NCBI GenBank assembly: GCA_964537965.1
Contig: CAZIDB010000030.1
Location: 1 to 29,770, forward strand
DNA: 29,770 nt
From: SURF-24 sp964537965
GTDB lineage: Bacteria; Bacteroidota; Ignavibacteria; Ignavibacteriales; SURF-24
Reading direction: 5' to 3'
How positions within the stretch are numbered: position 1 is the stretch's first letter; every line of letters begins with the position of its first letter. The notes beneath the pieces are model-generated. The model made no database searches and was not told the origin of the DNA. It saw nothing but the letters and a program-made list of their open reading frames with translations. The position numbers were made by a program, and so were the translations under genes. Shown here one piece after another: positions 1 to 7,384 of this stretch.

Positions 1-337
1 CCCCAATCACGTTGAATATTTCTATCTTTATTGTACTTGTTTTAGGGAGAGAAACATTAAATCTTGTTCTTGGATTAAAAGGATTAGGATAATTGTTAGA
101 AATATTATATCCAGAAGGAAGAAAATTTTCGTCCTCTACATCAGAAACAATGGAGAAAATAAAAGCACCATCAATACCAGAAGTAGTTGAGTAAACATTT
201 GGAGTGATATAAAGCTGAAGTTGTAACCCTGTTAACCCCTCACCATTTTGATTTACGACTCTACCCGTTACTGTCTGAGCAGAGATAAAATAAAATTGTG
301 AAATCATTATGTAAAAAAGTAAGAGTAAATTTTTCAT
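1..337 (-). CDS. Secreted protein with carboxypeptidase-regulatory-like domain and N-P-N-P-F-N-P motif (partial, 3' end outside window)
   Basis: An open frame runs from an ATG at 337 off the left edge (112 codons visible), preceded by an AAGGGG ribosome site about 10 nt upstream. The first ~21 residues form a signal peptide (Lys, then a Leu/Phe/Ile-rich core, then I-S-A-Q). Residues ~22-60 read like a peptidase-associated beta-sandwich (start V-T-G-R-V-V-N-Q-N-G-E-G-L; later T-T-S-G-I-D-G-A-F). From ~80 there is a Y-N-I-S-N-N-Y-P-N-P-F-N-P-R-T sequence followed by a beta-strand pattern ending I-E-I-F-N-V-I-G. In this phylum that motif is typical of the C-terminal sorting/adhesion module of proteins exported by the type IX system. 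Here it starts within 80 residues of the N-terminus, so the protein is either very short or has an unusual order. Function otherwise unknown. Confidence 0.75.
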   Translation of the reverse strand, partial: MKNLLLLFYIMISQFYFISAQTVTGRVVNQNGEGLTGLQLQLYITPNVYSTTSGIDGAFIFSIVSDVEDENFLPSGYNISNNYPNPFNPRTRFNVSLPKTSTIKIEIFNVIG

Positions 338-372
338 CGTTATATTTCCCCTTATTTATAGTCATGACACTA

Positions 373-409
373 TTGTTGTATTTTTAATGTATATATGTTA
401 GTACAACAA
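373..409. terminator. Possible hairpin between DUF4175 gene and the left-edge gene
   Basis: An 8-nt inverted repeat (TTGTTGTA at 373-380, TACAACAA at 402-409) surrounds a 21-nt loop, downstream of the DUF4175 gene and upstream of the left-edge gene on the same strand. The loop is long and there is no clean U-run, so termination is only a guess. An operator role for the left-edge gene is equally possible. Confidence 0.25.
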
Positions 410-453
410 CAGAGATTTTCTGAACTATAAAACCGATAAAACAAATTTTCTTA

Positions 454-3400
454 TTAATTTTTTTCTTTTCCAAGGGCTTCATAATACTTTCTTATAAGCG
501 CTTCGTAATCTTTGGCGTAGCCCTCGTTAACTGCTTTGCTAAGTTCATCTTTAATTTTGTTCTTTCCCTTTGGTGAAGAAAGATTTAACTCTGCCGGAGA
601 CTGGCGGACAAATTTTTGTCCCGCGGTTGATTCTCTCTGCTTTTCAAAATCTCTTTCGTTAATTGAGCGTTGTGCATCAAGCAGCTTTGATAAAATTCTT
701 TCCTGCTTCTGAATTAAATCATCATCAAGTTTGCGTGTATTCATATCGGAAACTACTTCCTGCATATCTTCAAGAACTTTATCTAAGTTTGCCGGTAGTT
801 TTTTAGATTGTCCCGTCTGCTTTGCTTCGTTGTTAAGTTCTTCAAGGGATTTACGAATTACTTCCTGCTGCATTGCGAGACGTTGGAATTCTGCCTGTTG
901 CTGCATAGACATTTGCCCCTGCTGCAACTGCTGCGTCATATTGTTCAAATCCATTTGCTGACCGGACATTTTTTGTAACTGCTGCATTATGGACATCATT
1001 CCGCCGCCGCTTCCGCCGCCATCCATCATATTTTCCATTGAACCTTTCATAATTCCCGCAGCTTCATTTAACGACTTCATTGCTTCACCCTGCTGGTTTT
1101 GTGCAAGCGTACCATTTCTGTTTTGCAATGAACCCGTTGATTGACGCATACTGTTGCGGGCTTCTCCAAGCGCTTTAGCCATTTCCGGTGTTATTGCAAA
1201 TGTTTTCTTGGATAACTCATTAAGCTGGTTAATAATCTTATCCATATTGCGCTCAAGATTATTTTGCTGCTTTGCATTTTCATTAAACCTTGATGAATTG
1301 GGATCAAGTTCTTTTGATTGTTTTTTTAACTCTTCCTGCTCCTTTGAAAGAGTGAGAATATTATCAAGAGCTTTCATCATCTGGTTAAATACCATACGCT
1401 GGTTCTGCATCTCCATCTGCTGCTGTATACTGTTCATCATCTGCTTCATAGAGTTCATATTCTTAGACATCTGCGACTGGTTCTGCATTGCCTGCTGCTT
1501 TTGACCTTTTTGCAATTGCTGCCGGGCATCTTTAGACATCTCTTCATTCTGCTGCTTCTGCATTTCATCAACGGCTTTATTCATTTCGTTATTCGGCATT
1601 TCATCAAACTCTTTCATCTTATCCTGTAGTTCTTTCATTTTCTCTTCAAGATTTTGAAGGTCTTCTGTTACATCTTTCTGTTTATCACCGAGCTCATTTT
1701 TTTGTGCATCCTTTGAAAGATCGCTCCTGTTGGTTTGTTTCTGTAATTCATCAAGTTTGTTTGTAAGGTTATCCAACCGTTTTTGGATCTCATCCATTTT
1801 TTGTTCAACCTGAACGCGTTTTAAAAGTTCAAGAGTTCTTTCAATGCTTTTCTTCATCATCTCTTCATTTAACTTCATATTCTCTGTTGCGTTCTGAATC
1901 TGATCGCGGTTCATCTTTTGCAAAAGGTCCTGAAGTTTTTCCATTGCCTGTTTCATTTCTTCACTGCCAAGTTCATCAAACAGTTTTTGCAGTTCCATAT
2001 ATTTTTCAAGAGTTTCCTGTGAAAGCAGATTATTCTTTTGCATTTCATTCTGCATCCGGGATAAATCTTTTTTTGCTTCATCAATTTTGTTTTGAAGATT
2101 CTCAAACTGATCAAGAGTTTTTTCTATTCGTTCTTTTTCCTGCCAGGTAATTTCTTTCTTGTCCTGTTTCAAGTCCTGGTTAATCTTTTCAAGATTATCT
2201 TTAAGCTTCTCAGCTTCTTTTAATGATTCCATTAGTTTTTTTTCTGCAGCATCCTGGGATTTATCTGCTTCAGCAAAGAGTTCATCTAATGAAGGAACAC
2301 GAACCGTGAATGTGCCGGTCTTTGCAGATTTTGGTCCGCTTACATTATCGTTATCAAAAATCTCTAAGTAATAAGTTACAACATCTTCTACACCAAGGTT
2401 AAGCGAAGAAAGATTCCATACATAATTTATATCTTCCTCTTTAACAGATTTTGAAATTTGAATATCCATGGAAGAAAACTCTACCTGTGGTTTTTCATAT
2501 CGTGATGATGAAAGCCTGTAATGTAATTTCAGGTTTGTAAAACCATAATCATCGGAAATTTTAAGAAGTAAGGGAAGCCTGTCATCATTGCCAAGATTTA
2601 CATTCTTGTTTGGCTCAGCAATTTCAATTGAAGGGAAGGCATCCGTTAAAGCTTTGATTGAATATGTTACAGGATTTTCATTTTGGTTGCCGTCTTTATC
2701 GGTAATTATAATTCTGTAATTTTCATCTTTCTTAATACGGTAAGTTCCAAGAGCATTTCTTCCCTGCAGCTTTAGTTGAAATTCTGTGCTGTCATCAAAA
2801 AATAATTTTGCGCTTTTTAAATTCTCTTTAGTTGTCGAAATTAAAAACTGCATCTGACTGCCGGTAAGAGAATTGACGTTGCCGTTGTCCTGCTGTTTAA
2901 TTTCTGCCTGCTTTGAATAAGCAGGTGGAATAATTGTTAAATCAAGACTTTTAATAACAGGTTTATCAATTACCCTGATGTTGAAAACATCACTTGAAAC
3001 ATCTTCAGCTTTAATAAAGTATTCAAATGAACTTCTTGCAACAGGAATGCTGAAACGGTACAAGCCTGTTGAATCAATTGTTAAATCTTTGTATTCAAAT
3101 TCTGTTTGCTCTTTATATTTTATTGCTATGTTTACATAGGAAGGGGCAGGCCCAACTACTCTTACGGTTATATTTATTTCTTGTCCTTTCGTTACTTCTT
3201 TATTGCCCGGTGAAATCTGGAAACTGAATTTTGCGGGCGGAATAAACTCACGGTTAAATTGCAATATTCTGGCAGATGCATTTTGCAATCCCGGGATTGA
3301 TACAAGCAATAAAGCAGAAATTACAAAACTTCCTATAAGGAATTTAAAAACTTTTTTTGCCTGGCTGAAAGAAACAGTCTGAGTAAAGTTAATCGATTGA

Positions 3401-3828
3401 GTCCTGTTATAAACCTGTTGAAATGCGGCGTCCCTTAAAGCTGCCGAAAAAGGATTTTTGCTGTCGGTAATTTCAACAAGCTGCATCGCATTTAAAAGAT
3501 CATCTTTTACCTGCGGAAAAAATGCCCCGATTTTTATTGCATAAGAATGGTAACTTCCTCTTGAAAGAATTTTCAGATATTTCAAAAAGGGAATGAGAAA
3601 CAGATAAGAGAATAATCCAATCGATATAATCAAAAAGAAAAGCATCAAAACTGTTCTTATAAGGGAAGAAAAATTTCCAATCAGTTCAAGGAAAGAAATC
3701 CCGATAAAGATTTGAACAATACCGATGAGAACAAGCTGGATTCCTGAAAGACAAAAGCTTGCGTATTCCCTTTTAGAAAGGGTATCAATCTTTTGTAATA
3801 TTTCATTATAGTAATTGCCGGTTTTCAT
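454..3828 (-). CDS. DUF4175-family giant membrane-anchored coiled-coil protein
   Basis: A 1124-residue protein. Three hydrophobic helices lie at ~30-52, ~58-85 and ~160-183. A beta-rich, probably periplasmic region with Ig-like strands covers ~190-515. A very long Gln/Met/Lys/Glu-rich coiled coil follows (~515-1080), interrupted by a Gly-rich patch (G-G-G-S-G-G-G near residue 935). Architecture and length match proteins annotated DUF4175 in Bacteroidota, Ignavibacteria and Gemmatimonadota, whose role is not established. The gene is 59 nt downstream of a DUF4159 gene on the same strand, a pairing often seen beside MoxR-ATPase/BatA-type genes (none of those is here). The start is ATG with no clear Shine-Dalgarno sequence. 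A structural or scaffold role in the envelope is inferred from topology only. Confidence 0.85.
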   Translation of the reverse strand: MKTGNYYNEILQKIDTLSKREYASFCLSGIQLVLIGIVQIFIGISFLELIGNFSSLIRTVLMLFFLIISIGLFSYLFLIPFLKYLKILSRGSYHSYAIKIGAFFPQVKDDLLNAMQLVEITDSKNPFSAALRDAAFQQVYNRTQSINFTQTVSFSQAKKVFKFLIGSFVISALLLVSIPGLQNASARILQFNREFIPPAKFSFQISPGNKEVTKGQEINITVRVVGPAPSYVNIAIKYKEQTEFEYKDLTIDSTGLYRFSIPVARSSFEYFIKAEDVSSDVFNIRVIDKPVIKSLDLTIIPPAYSKQAEIKQQDNGNVNSLTGSQMQFLISTTKENLKSAKLFFDDSTEFQLKLQGRNALGTYRIKKDENYRIIITDKDGNQNENPVTYSIKALTDAFPSIEIAEPNKNVNLGNDDRLPLLLKISDDYGFTNLKLHYRLSSSRYEKPQVEFSSMDIQISKSVKEEDINYVWNLSSLNLGVEDVVTYYLEIFDNDNVSGPKSAKTGTFTVRVPSLDELFAEADKSQDAAEKKLMESLKEAEKLKDNLEKINQDLKQDKKEITWQEKERIEKTLDQFENLQNKIDEAKKDLSRMQNEMQKNNLLSQETLEKYMELQKLFDELGSEEMKQAMEKLQDLLQKMNRDQIQNATENMKLNEEMMKKSIERTLELLKRVQVEQKMDEIQKRLDNLTNKLDELQKQTNRSDLSKDAQKNELGDKQKDVTEDLQNLEEKMKELQDKMKEFDEMPNNEMNKAVDEMQKQQNEEMSKDARQQLQKGQKQQAMQNQSQMSKNMNSMKQMMNSIQQQMEMQNQRMVFNQMMKALDNILTLSKEQEELKKQSKELDPNSSRFNENAKQQNNLERNMDKIINQLNELSKKTFAITPEMAKALGEARNSMRQSTGSLQNRNGTLAQNQQGEAMKSLNEAAGIMKGSMENMMDGGGSGGGMMSIMQQLQKMSGQQMDLNNMTQQLQQGQMSMQQQAEFQRLAMQQEVIRKSLEELNNEAKQTGQSKKLPANLDKVLEDMQEVVSDMNTRKLDDDLIQKQERILSKLLDAQRSINERDFEKQRESTAGQKFVRQSPAELNLSSPKGKNKIKDELSKAVNEGYAKDYEALIRKYYEALGKEKN

Positions 3829-3887
3829 CTGTAACTAAGCTTTATAATTTATTTCCTGGTTAAACATCGGATTCGAATAAAAAGATT

Positions 3888-4556
3888 CTACAGCTTTTGG
3901 TCCTGACTTAAAACCCAAACAATAATGTTCGTTCCAAACTTAAGCGCCTCTTCTCTTTTTTCCGGCGGATCGTTATGTACATCGGGATCTGCCCATCCAT
4001 CACTTGGATTACTTTCGTAAGTATAAAGAACGGCAAGACGTTTTTCCAAAAAGATTCCAAAGCTTTGAGGCGGTTTATTATCGTGCTCATGAGTTTTGGG
4101 AACTCCGTTCGGAAAATTAAAAAAACAATTGAACAAGCCATAGCTATATGGTAATTCAATAAGGTCATTTTCAGGAAAAACTTTTTTTATCTCTCGTCTG
4201 AAAGCCTTATCAAGTCCATAATCATCATCGGCATATAAGAATCCGCCATTTTCAAGATAGGTTTTCAGCCGTTCAACTTCCGCATCGGAAAAAACAATAT
4301 TGCCATGACCGGTCATAAATAAAACAGGGTAGTTAAAAATATCTTCGCTTTTGATGTCAACAAAAACATATTCCGGTTTTACATCTATGTTGGTGTGTTC
4401 TTTAATAAAGTTCAGCAAATTAACTTCGCAGGATTGATCATTATACCAATCGCCGCCGCCGTCATATTTAAGGCGGGCAATCCGGAAGGCGGATTTATCC
4501 TGAGCCTGTGAAATTACAGTTATAAATAAAAGTAATACGAAAAATTTTTTAGTCAT
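3888..4556 (-). CDS. Exported DUF4159-family protein (glutamine-amidotransferase-like fold)
   Basis: A 222-residue protein with an N-terminal signal peptide (M-T-K-K then a Phe/Val/Leu core, cleavage probably near S-Q-A-Q at ~19). The body carries DUF4159 hallmarks: R-L-K-Y-D-G-G-G-D-W-Y at ~29-39, F-M-T-G-H-G near 80, and G-G-F-L-Y-A-D-D-D-Y-G near 105. The last resembles the ThuA/GATase1-like fold that forms a lid around an aspartate cluster. The enzymatic role is unknown. It is the first gene of a two-gene minus-strand unit with DUF4175 downstream, so a shared periplasmic function is likely. There is no Shine-Dalgarno sequence, only an A-rich leader. A TAACTTTG promoter element sits just upstream. 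Confidence 0.85.
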   Translation of the reverse strand: MTKKFFVLLLFITVISQAQDKSAFRIARLKYDGGGDWYNDQSCEVNLLNFIKEHTNIDVKPEYVFVDIKSEDIFNYPVLFMTGHGNIVFSDAEVERLKTYLENGGFLYADDDYGLDKAFRREIKKVFPENDLIELPYSYGLFNCFFNFPNGVPKTHEHDNKPPQSFGIFLEKRLAVLYTYESNPSDGWADPDVHNDPPEKREEALKFGTNIIVWVLSQDQKL

Positions 4557-4572
4557 AATTTTTTTTATTGTG

Positions 4573-4580
4573 CAAAGTTA
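4573..4580 (-). promoter_or_regulatory. Bacteroidota-type -7 element for the DUF4159-DUF4175 unit
   Basis: On the minus strand this reads TAACTTTG, an exact match to the TAnnTTTG -7 consensus of Bacteroidota primary-sigma promoters. The nearest upstream TTG is about 25 nt away, longer than the usual spacer, so the -33 element is uncertain. The predicted leader would be only about 10 nt. Confidence 0.4.
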
Positions 4581-4680
4581 ATATATTGATGAGGCGACTT
4601 ATTATCAATTTAATTAACCGTGTACAGGGGAAGTGTAGAAAAATCAAAGTTTAATTTTAAAAAAAATGATTTTCTCTTTT

Positions 4681-4708
4681 TTTGCGTAGAGGATTTTTAT
4701 TACTTTTA
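4681..4708 (+). promoter_or_regulatory. Possible promoter of the CitMHS-like transporter
   Basis: TTTG at 4681-4684 is followed after 16 nt by TACTTTTA at 4701-4708, a near match to the TTTG / TAnnTTTG promoter pattern, 20 nt before the ATG. Confidence 0.35.
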
Positions 4709-4728
4709 TCGTCAAAAAAAGAAGTAAC

Positions 4729-6027
4729 ATGGAAAATAATCATACCGTTATTCCCCTGATCAGTTTATTGCCTTTTATTATTATGCTTTTATCCATTGCC
4801 GTTTTTCCTTTATTCTGGAATCACTGGTGGGAAAAGAACCGTAACAAATTGATAGTTGCAATCGTTCTTAGCATACCGATTATTATCTTTTTGTTTACGG
4901 CTGATCTTTCAGAAAAACTATTCGAAACCTTAGTGTTTGACTATATCCCTTTTATTGTTCTGCTTGGCTCATTATTTACAATAACCGGCGGAATTTATCT
5001 TTCGGGTGATATAGAAGCCAAACCAATAATCAACACAACTTTTCTTGGAATAGGAGCAGTTCTTGCTTCAATAATGGGTACTACCGGCGCCGCAATGCTG
5101 CTGATAAGACCAGTAATTCAAACCAATAAGGAAAGAGAATTTAAAGTTCACACAATTTTATTCTTTATAGGAATCGTGGCTAACTGCGGCGGGTTATTAA
5201 CACCACTTGGAGATCCGCCTTTATTTATGATGTATTTGCGCGGTGCACCGTTTACATGGTTCTTGCAGTTGTTCCCGGAGTGGCTGGTAACCAATCTAAT
5301 GCTGCTTATTATTTATTTTTTTGTTGATTCCTATTATCATAAAAAAGAAAAGAAAGAAAATATTATAAGAGACGAATCTTTAATAAGACCAATTCGCATT
5401 GAAGGCAGAATGAACTTTATCTGGCTTATCGGCGTAGTGTTGGCGGTAGCATTTATAAATGAACAGTATTTGTCAATAATATCTCAAAATCATTTCTATA
5501 AATTCTTGCGCGAAGCTGTAATTATAATAATGGCAATTCTTTCTTTGCTTTTTACAACAAGATTAACGCGTCAGTCGAACAATTTTACATGGGAACCAAT
5601 TAAAGAGGTTGCCTACCTCTTCCTTGGAATTTTTATAACAATGGTCCCATGCATTTTATATCTTGAATTTAATGCGAAGGAGCTTGGAGTAAATTTAGCA
5701 AGCCAGTTTTATTACGCTGCCGGAGGATTGAGCAGCGTTTTGGATAATACTCCAACAGCGGTAACATTTTATTCGCTTGCGTTGGGATTAGGCCAGCAAT
5801 CAGCAAACATGGTTGCGGGAATTCCTTTTGATCTTATGAAAGCTATTTCAGTTGGTGCAGTATTTTTTGGAAGCATGACTTATATTGGTAACGGACCTAA
5901 CTTCATGGTTAAATCTGTTGCAGAAGAAAACAATATAAAGATGCCTGACTTTTTCAGTTACATCTACAAATTTTCTCTGATAGTGCTTCTACCTATTTTC
6001 ATTATTATACAATTGATATTTATATAA
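4729..6027 (+). CDS. CitMHS/ArsB (ion transporter superfamily) membrane transporter, putative Na+/H+ antiporter or carboxylate transporter
   Basis: A 432-residue, strongly hydrophobic protein with about 11-12 predicted membrane helices. Superfamily signatures are visible in both halves: M-G-T-T-G-A-A-M-L-L near residue 120, G-G-L-L-T-P-L-G-D-P-P-L-F near 160, and S-S-V-L-D-N-T-P-T-A-V-T-F near 340. The two helical-hairpin motifs (G-D-P-P and D-N-T-P) are where CitMHS/NhaD/ArsB-like proteins bind substrate and ion. Such proteins are usually annotated as sodium:proton antiporter or putative citrate transporter (CitMHS_2). The substrate cannot be decided from sequence. It is a stand-alone gene, divergent from DUF4159 and convergent with pdxB. 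Confidence 0.88.
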   Translation: MENNHTVIPLISLLPFIIMLLSIAVFPLFWNHWWEKNRNKLIVAIVLSIPIIIFLFTADLSEKLFETLVFDYIPFIVLLGSLFTITGGIYLSGDIEAKPIINTTFLGIGAVLASIMGTTGAAMLLIRPVIQTNKEREFKVHTILFFIGIVANCGGLLTPLGDPPLFMMYLRGAPFTWFLQLFPEWLVTNLMLLIIYFFVDSYYHKKEKKENIIRDESLIRPIRIEGRMNFIWLIGVVLAVAFINEQYLSIISQNHFYKFLREAVIIIMAILSLLFTTRLTRQSNNFTWEPIKEVAYLFLGIFITMVPCILYLEFNAKELGVNLASQFYYAAGGLSSVLDNTPTAVTFYSLALGLGQQSANMVAGIPFDLMKAISVGAVFFGSMTYIGNGPNFMVKSVAEENNIKMPDFFSYIYKFSLIVLLPIFIIIQLIFI

Positions 6028-6040
6028 AAGAGTTATTATT

Positions 6041-6079
6041 AAAAAATAGCAGAGCAAGGCAACAGCTTTGTTCTGCTAT
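6041..6079 (-). terminator. Intrinsic terminator of pdxB
   Basis: A 15-bp stem (6046-6060 with 6065-6079, two G-U wobbles) closes an AACA loop. On the minus strand it is followed by a run of six U (AAAAAA at 6041-6046). The stem contains the pdxB stop codon. It lies between two convergent genes, so it may also slow readthrough from the transporter gene, but that side has no U-run. Confidence 0.8.
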
Positions 6080-7212
6080 CTAATATTAAAACGTACAGCC
6101 TTTAAGGTTGAGGATATTCTTTCTTCTTGTCCTGCCAGTCCAATTAAATAATTTGTGAATTCTCTCCTTTGTCTGTATTCCTTTCGAAGTTTATCAAAGT
6201 AGGCTGGAACAGAAAGAGTTTTATCTATTAATAACTGTTTTAATGAAATAGTATCTTCATGAATATTATATACCTGTTTAATAACATTGTTTATTGATTT
6301 TTCAAAACCTATGTCAAAATTAAATTCTATAGTTGGATTCTCTATTATGGATAATTGTGGTGTCCAGCCAGGTTTAACTTCAAGAAATTTACAAAGCTCA
6401 TTATAAATCATAATGGTGCCGTTAACTTTTCCCTCGTATGAGTAACCAGCAATATGTGCTGTTCCGATAAATGTCTTTTCAAGCAGTTCAACATTAATGT
6501 TCGGTTCGTTTTCCCAGACATCAATAATTGTAACCAGGTCGGAATCATTCTTCAGGCGTTTAAGTAATGCAGTGTTATCTATTACGGGTCCGCGTGAACT
6601 ATTGATTAATATTGCTCCGGGTTTTATCTGTTGCAGGTTCTCTTCACTTATAAGATGAAAAGTTTTGTCTACTCCTTCATAAGTTAGCGGAACGTGAAAA
6701 GTTATAATGTCGGCACTGAGCGCTTCATTTAGATCGACAAAATTTTTATTGTTTGTTATTCTTTTAAGCGGTGGATCATTTTGAAGAACTTTTAATCCAA
6801 GTTTCTCTGCTGTGCGCACAACACGGCTTCCTATATTTCCAACACCAACAACACTAATGGTTTTGCTTTCAAGAGAGATTTTTTTTTCTACGGCGGATTT
6901 AAATATTGCAGCCCATACATATTCGTTTACAGAATCCGCATTGCAGCCCGCAGCATTTGCATATGTAATTCCGGATTCATTTAAATAATCCAAATCAATA
7001 TGATCAAAACCAATTGTTGCTGTTCCAACAAATTTAATTCGGGTTCCCTGCAAAAGATTTTTATCTACCGTTGTAATTGATCTTACAATTAATATTTCAA
7101 CGTCTTCCAGTTCTGCTTTTGTAATATTTCTTCCGGGCAATAGTTTTAAATTTCCAAAGCATCCAAATGCTTCCTTGGCAAAGGGAATATTTTCGTCGGC
7201 TATTATCTTCAT
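6076..7212 (-). CDS. pdxB: Erythronate-4-phosphate dehydrogenase
   Basis: A 378-residue D-2-hydroxyacid dehydrogenase, the same length as E. coli PdxB. It oxidises 4-phospho-D-erythronate with NAD in the DXP-dependent branch of pyridoxal phosphate synthesis in the cytoplasm. Visible features are the N-terminal I-I-A-D-E-N-I-P start typical of PdxB, V-R-S-I-T-T-V at ~43-49, the dinucleotide-binding G-V-G-N-I-G at 123-128, and the catalytic triad candidates R207, E236 and H253. The C-terminal ~90 residues form the PdxB-specific dimerisation domain (~290-378), which separates it from SerA-type enzymes. It is a single gene, divergent from aspS across 172 nt. No Shine-Dalgarno sequence is evident. 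Confidence 0.93.
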   Translation of the reverse strand: MKIIADENIPFAKEAFGCFGNLKLLPGRNITKAELEDVEILIVRSITTVDKNLLQGTRIKFVGTATIGFDHIDLDYLNESGITYANAAGCNADSVNEYVWAAIFKSAVEKKISLESKTISVVGVGNIGSRVVRTAEKLGLKVLQNDPPLKRITNNKNFVDLNEALSADIITFHVPLTYEGVDKTFHLISEENLQQIKPGAILINSSRGPVIDNTALLKRLKNDSDLVTIIDVWENEPNINVELLEKTFIGTAHIAGYSYEGKVNGTIMIYNELCKFLEVKPGWTPQLSIIENPTIEFNFDIGFEKSINNVIKQVYNIHEDTISLKQLLIDKTLSVPAYFDKLRKEYRQRREFTNYLIGLAGQEERISSTLKAVRFNIR

Positions 7213-7316
7213 TATTAAATTCTTGTTCTGATTTTAAAACTGCATCAAAACTTAATAATTTTTTCCAATGAATAGAATAAGAATGCAGCTAATGATGCTC
7301 AAATTCTTAAATTATA

Positions 7317-7347
7317 TTGTAATGCCAGCCTTAAATCGTTATCTTTT
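7317..7347 (+). promoter_or_regulatory. Likely aspS promoter (TTG-N20-TATCTTTT)
   Basis: TTG at 7317-7319 and TATCTTTT at 7340-7347 are separated by 20 nt, fitting the Bacteroidota -33/-7 spacing. The expected leader is about 30 nt and includes a GGAG at 7368-7371. Confidence 0.5.
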
Positions 7348-7384
7348 GAAGCAAATTATCAATTAGTGGAGAAAAAAAGAAACG

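Noticed and set aside
361..368. GTCATGAC palindrome as an operator
   Set aside because: Only 8 nt, not repeated elsewhere that I noticed; expected by chance.
731..2371. Several plus-strand open frames opposite the DUF4175 gene
   Set aside because: They are Ser/Cys/Phe-rich mirror frames of the Gln/Met/Lys-rich coiled-coil codons, with no ribosome sites or domain signals.
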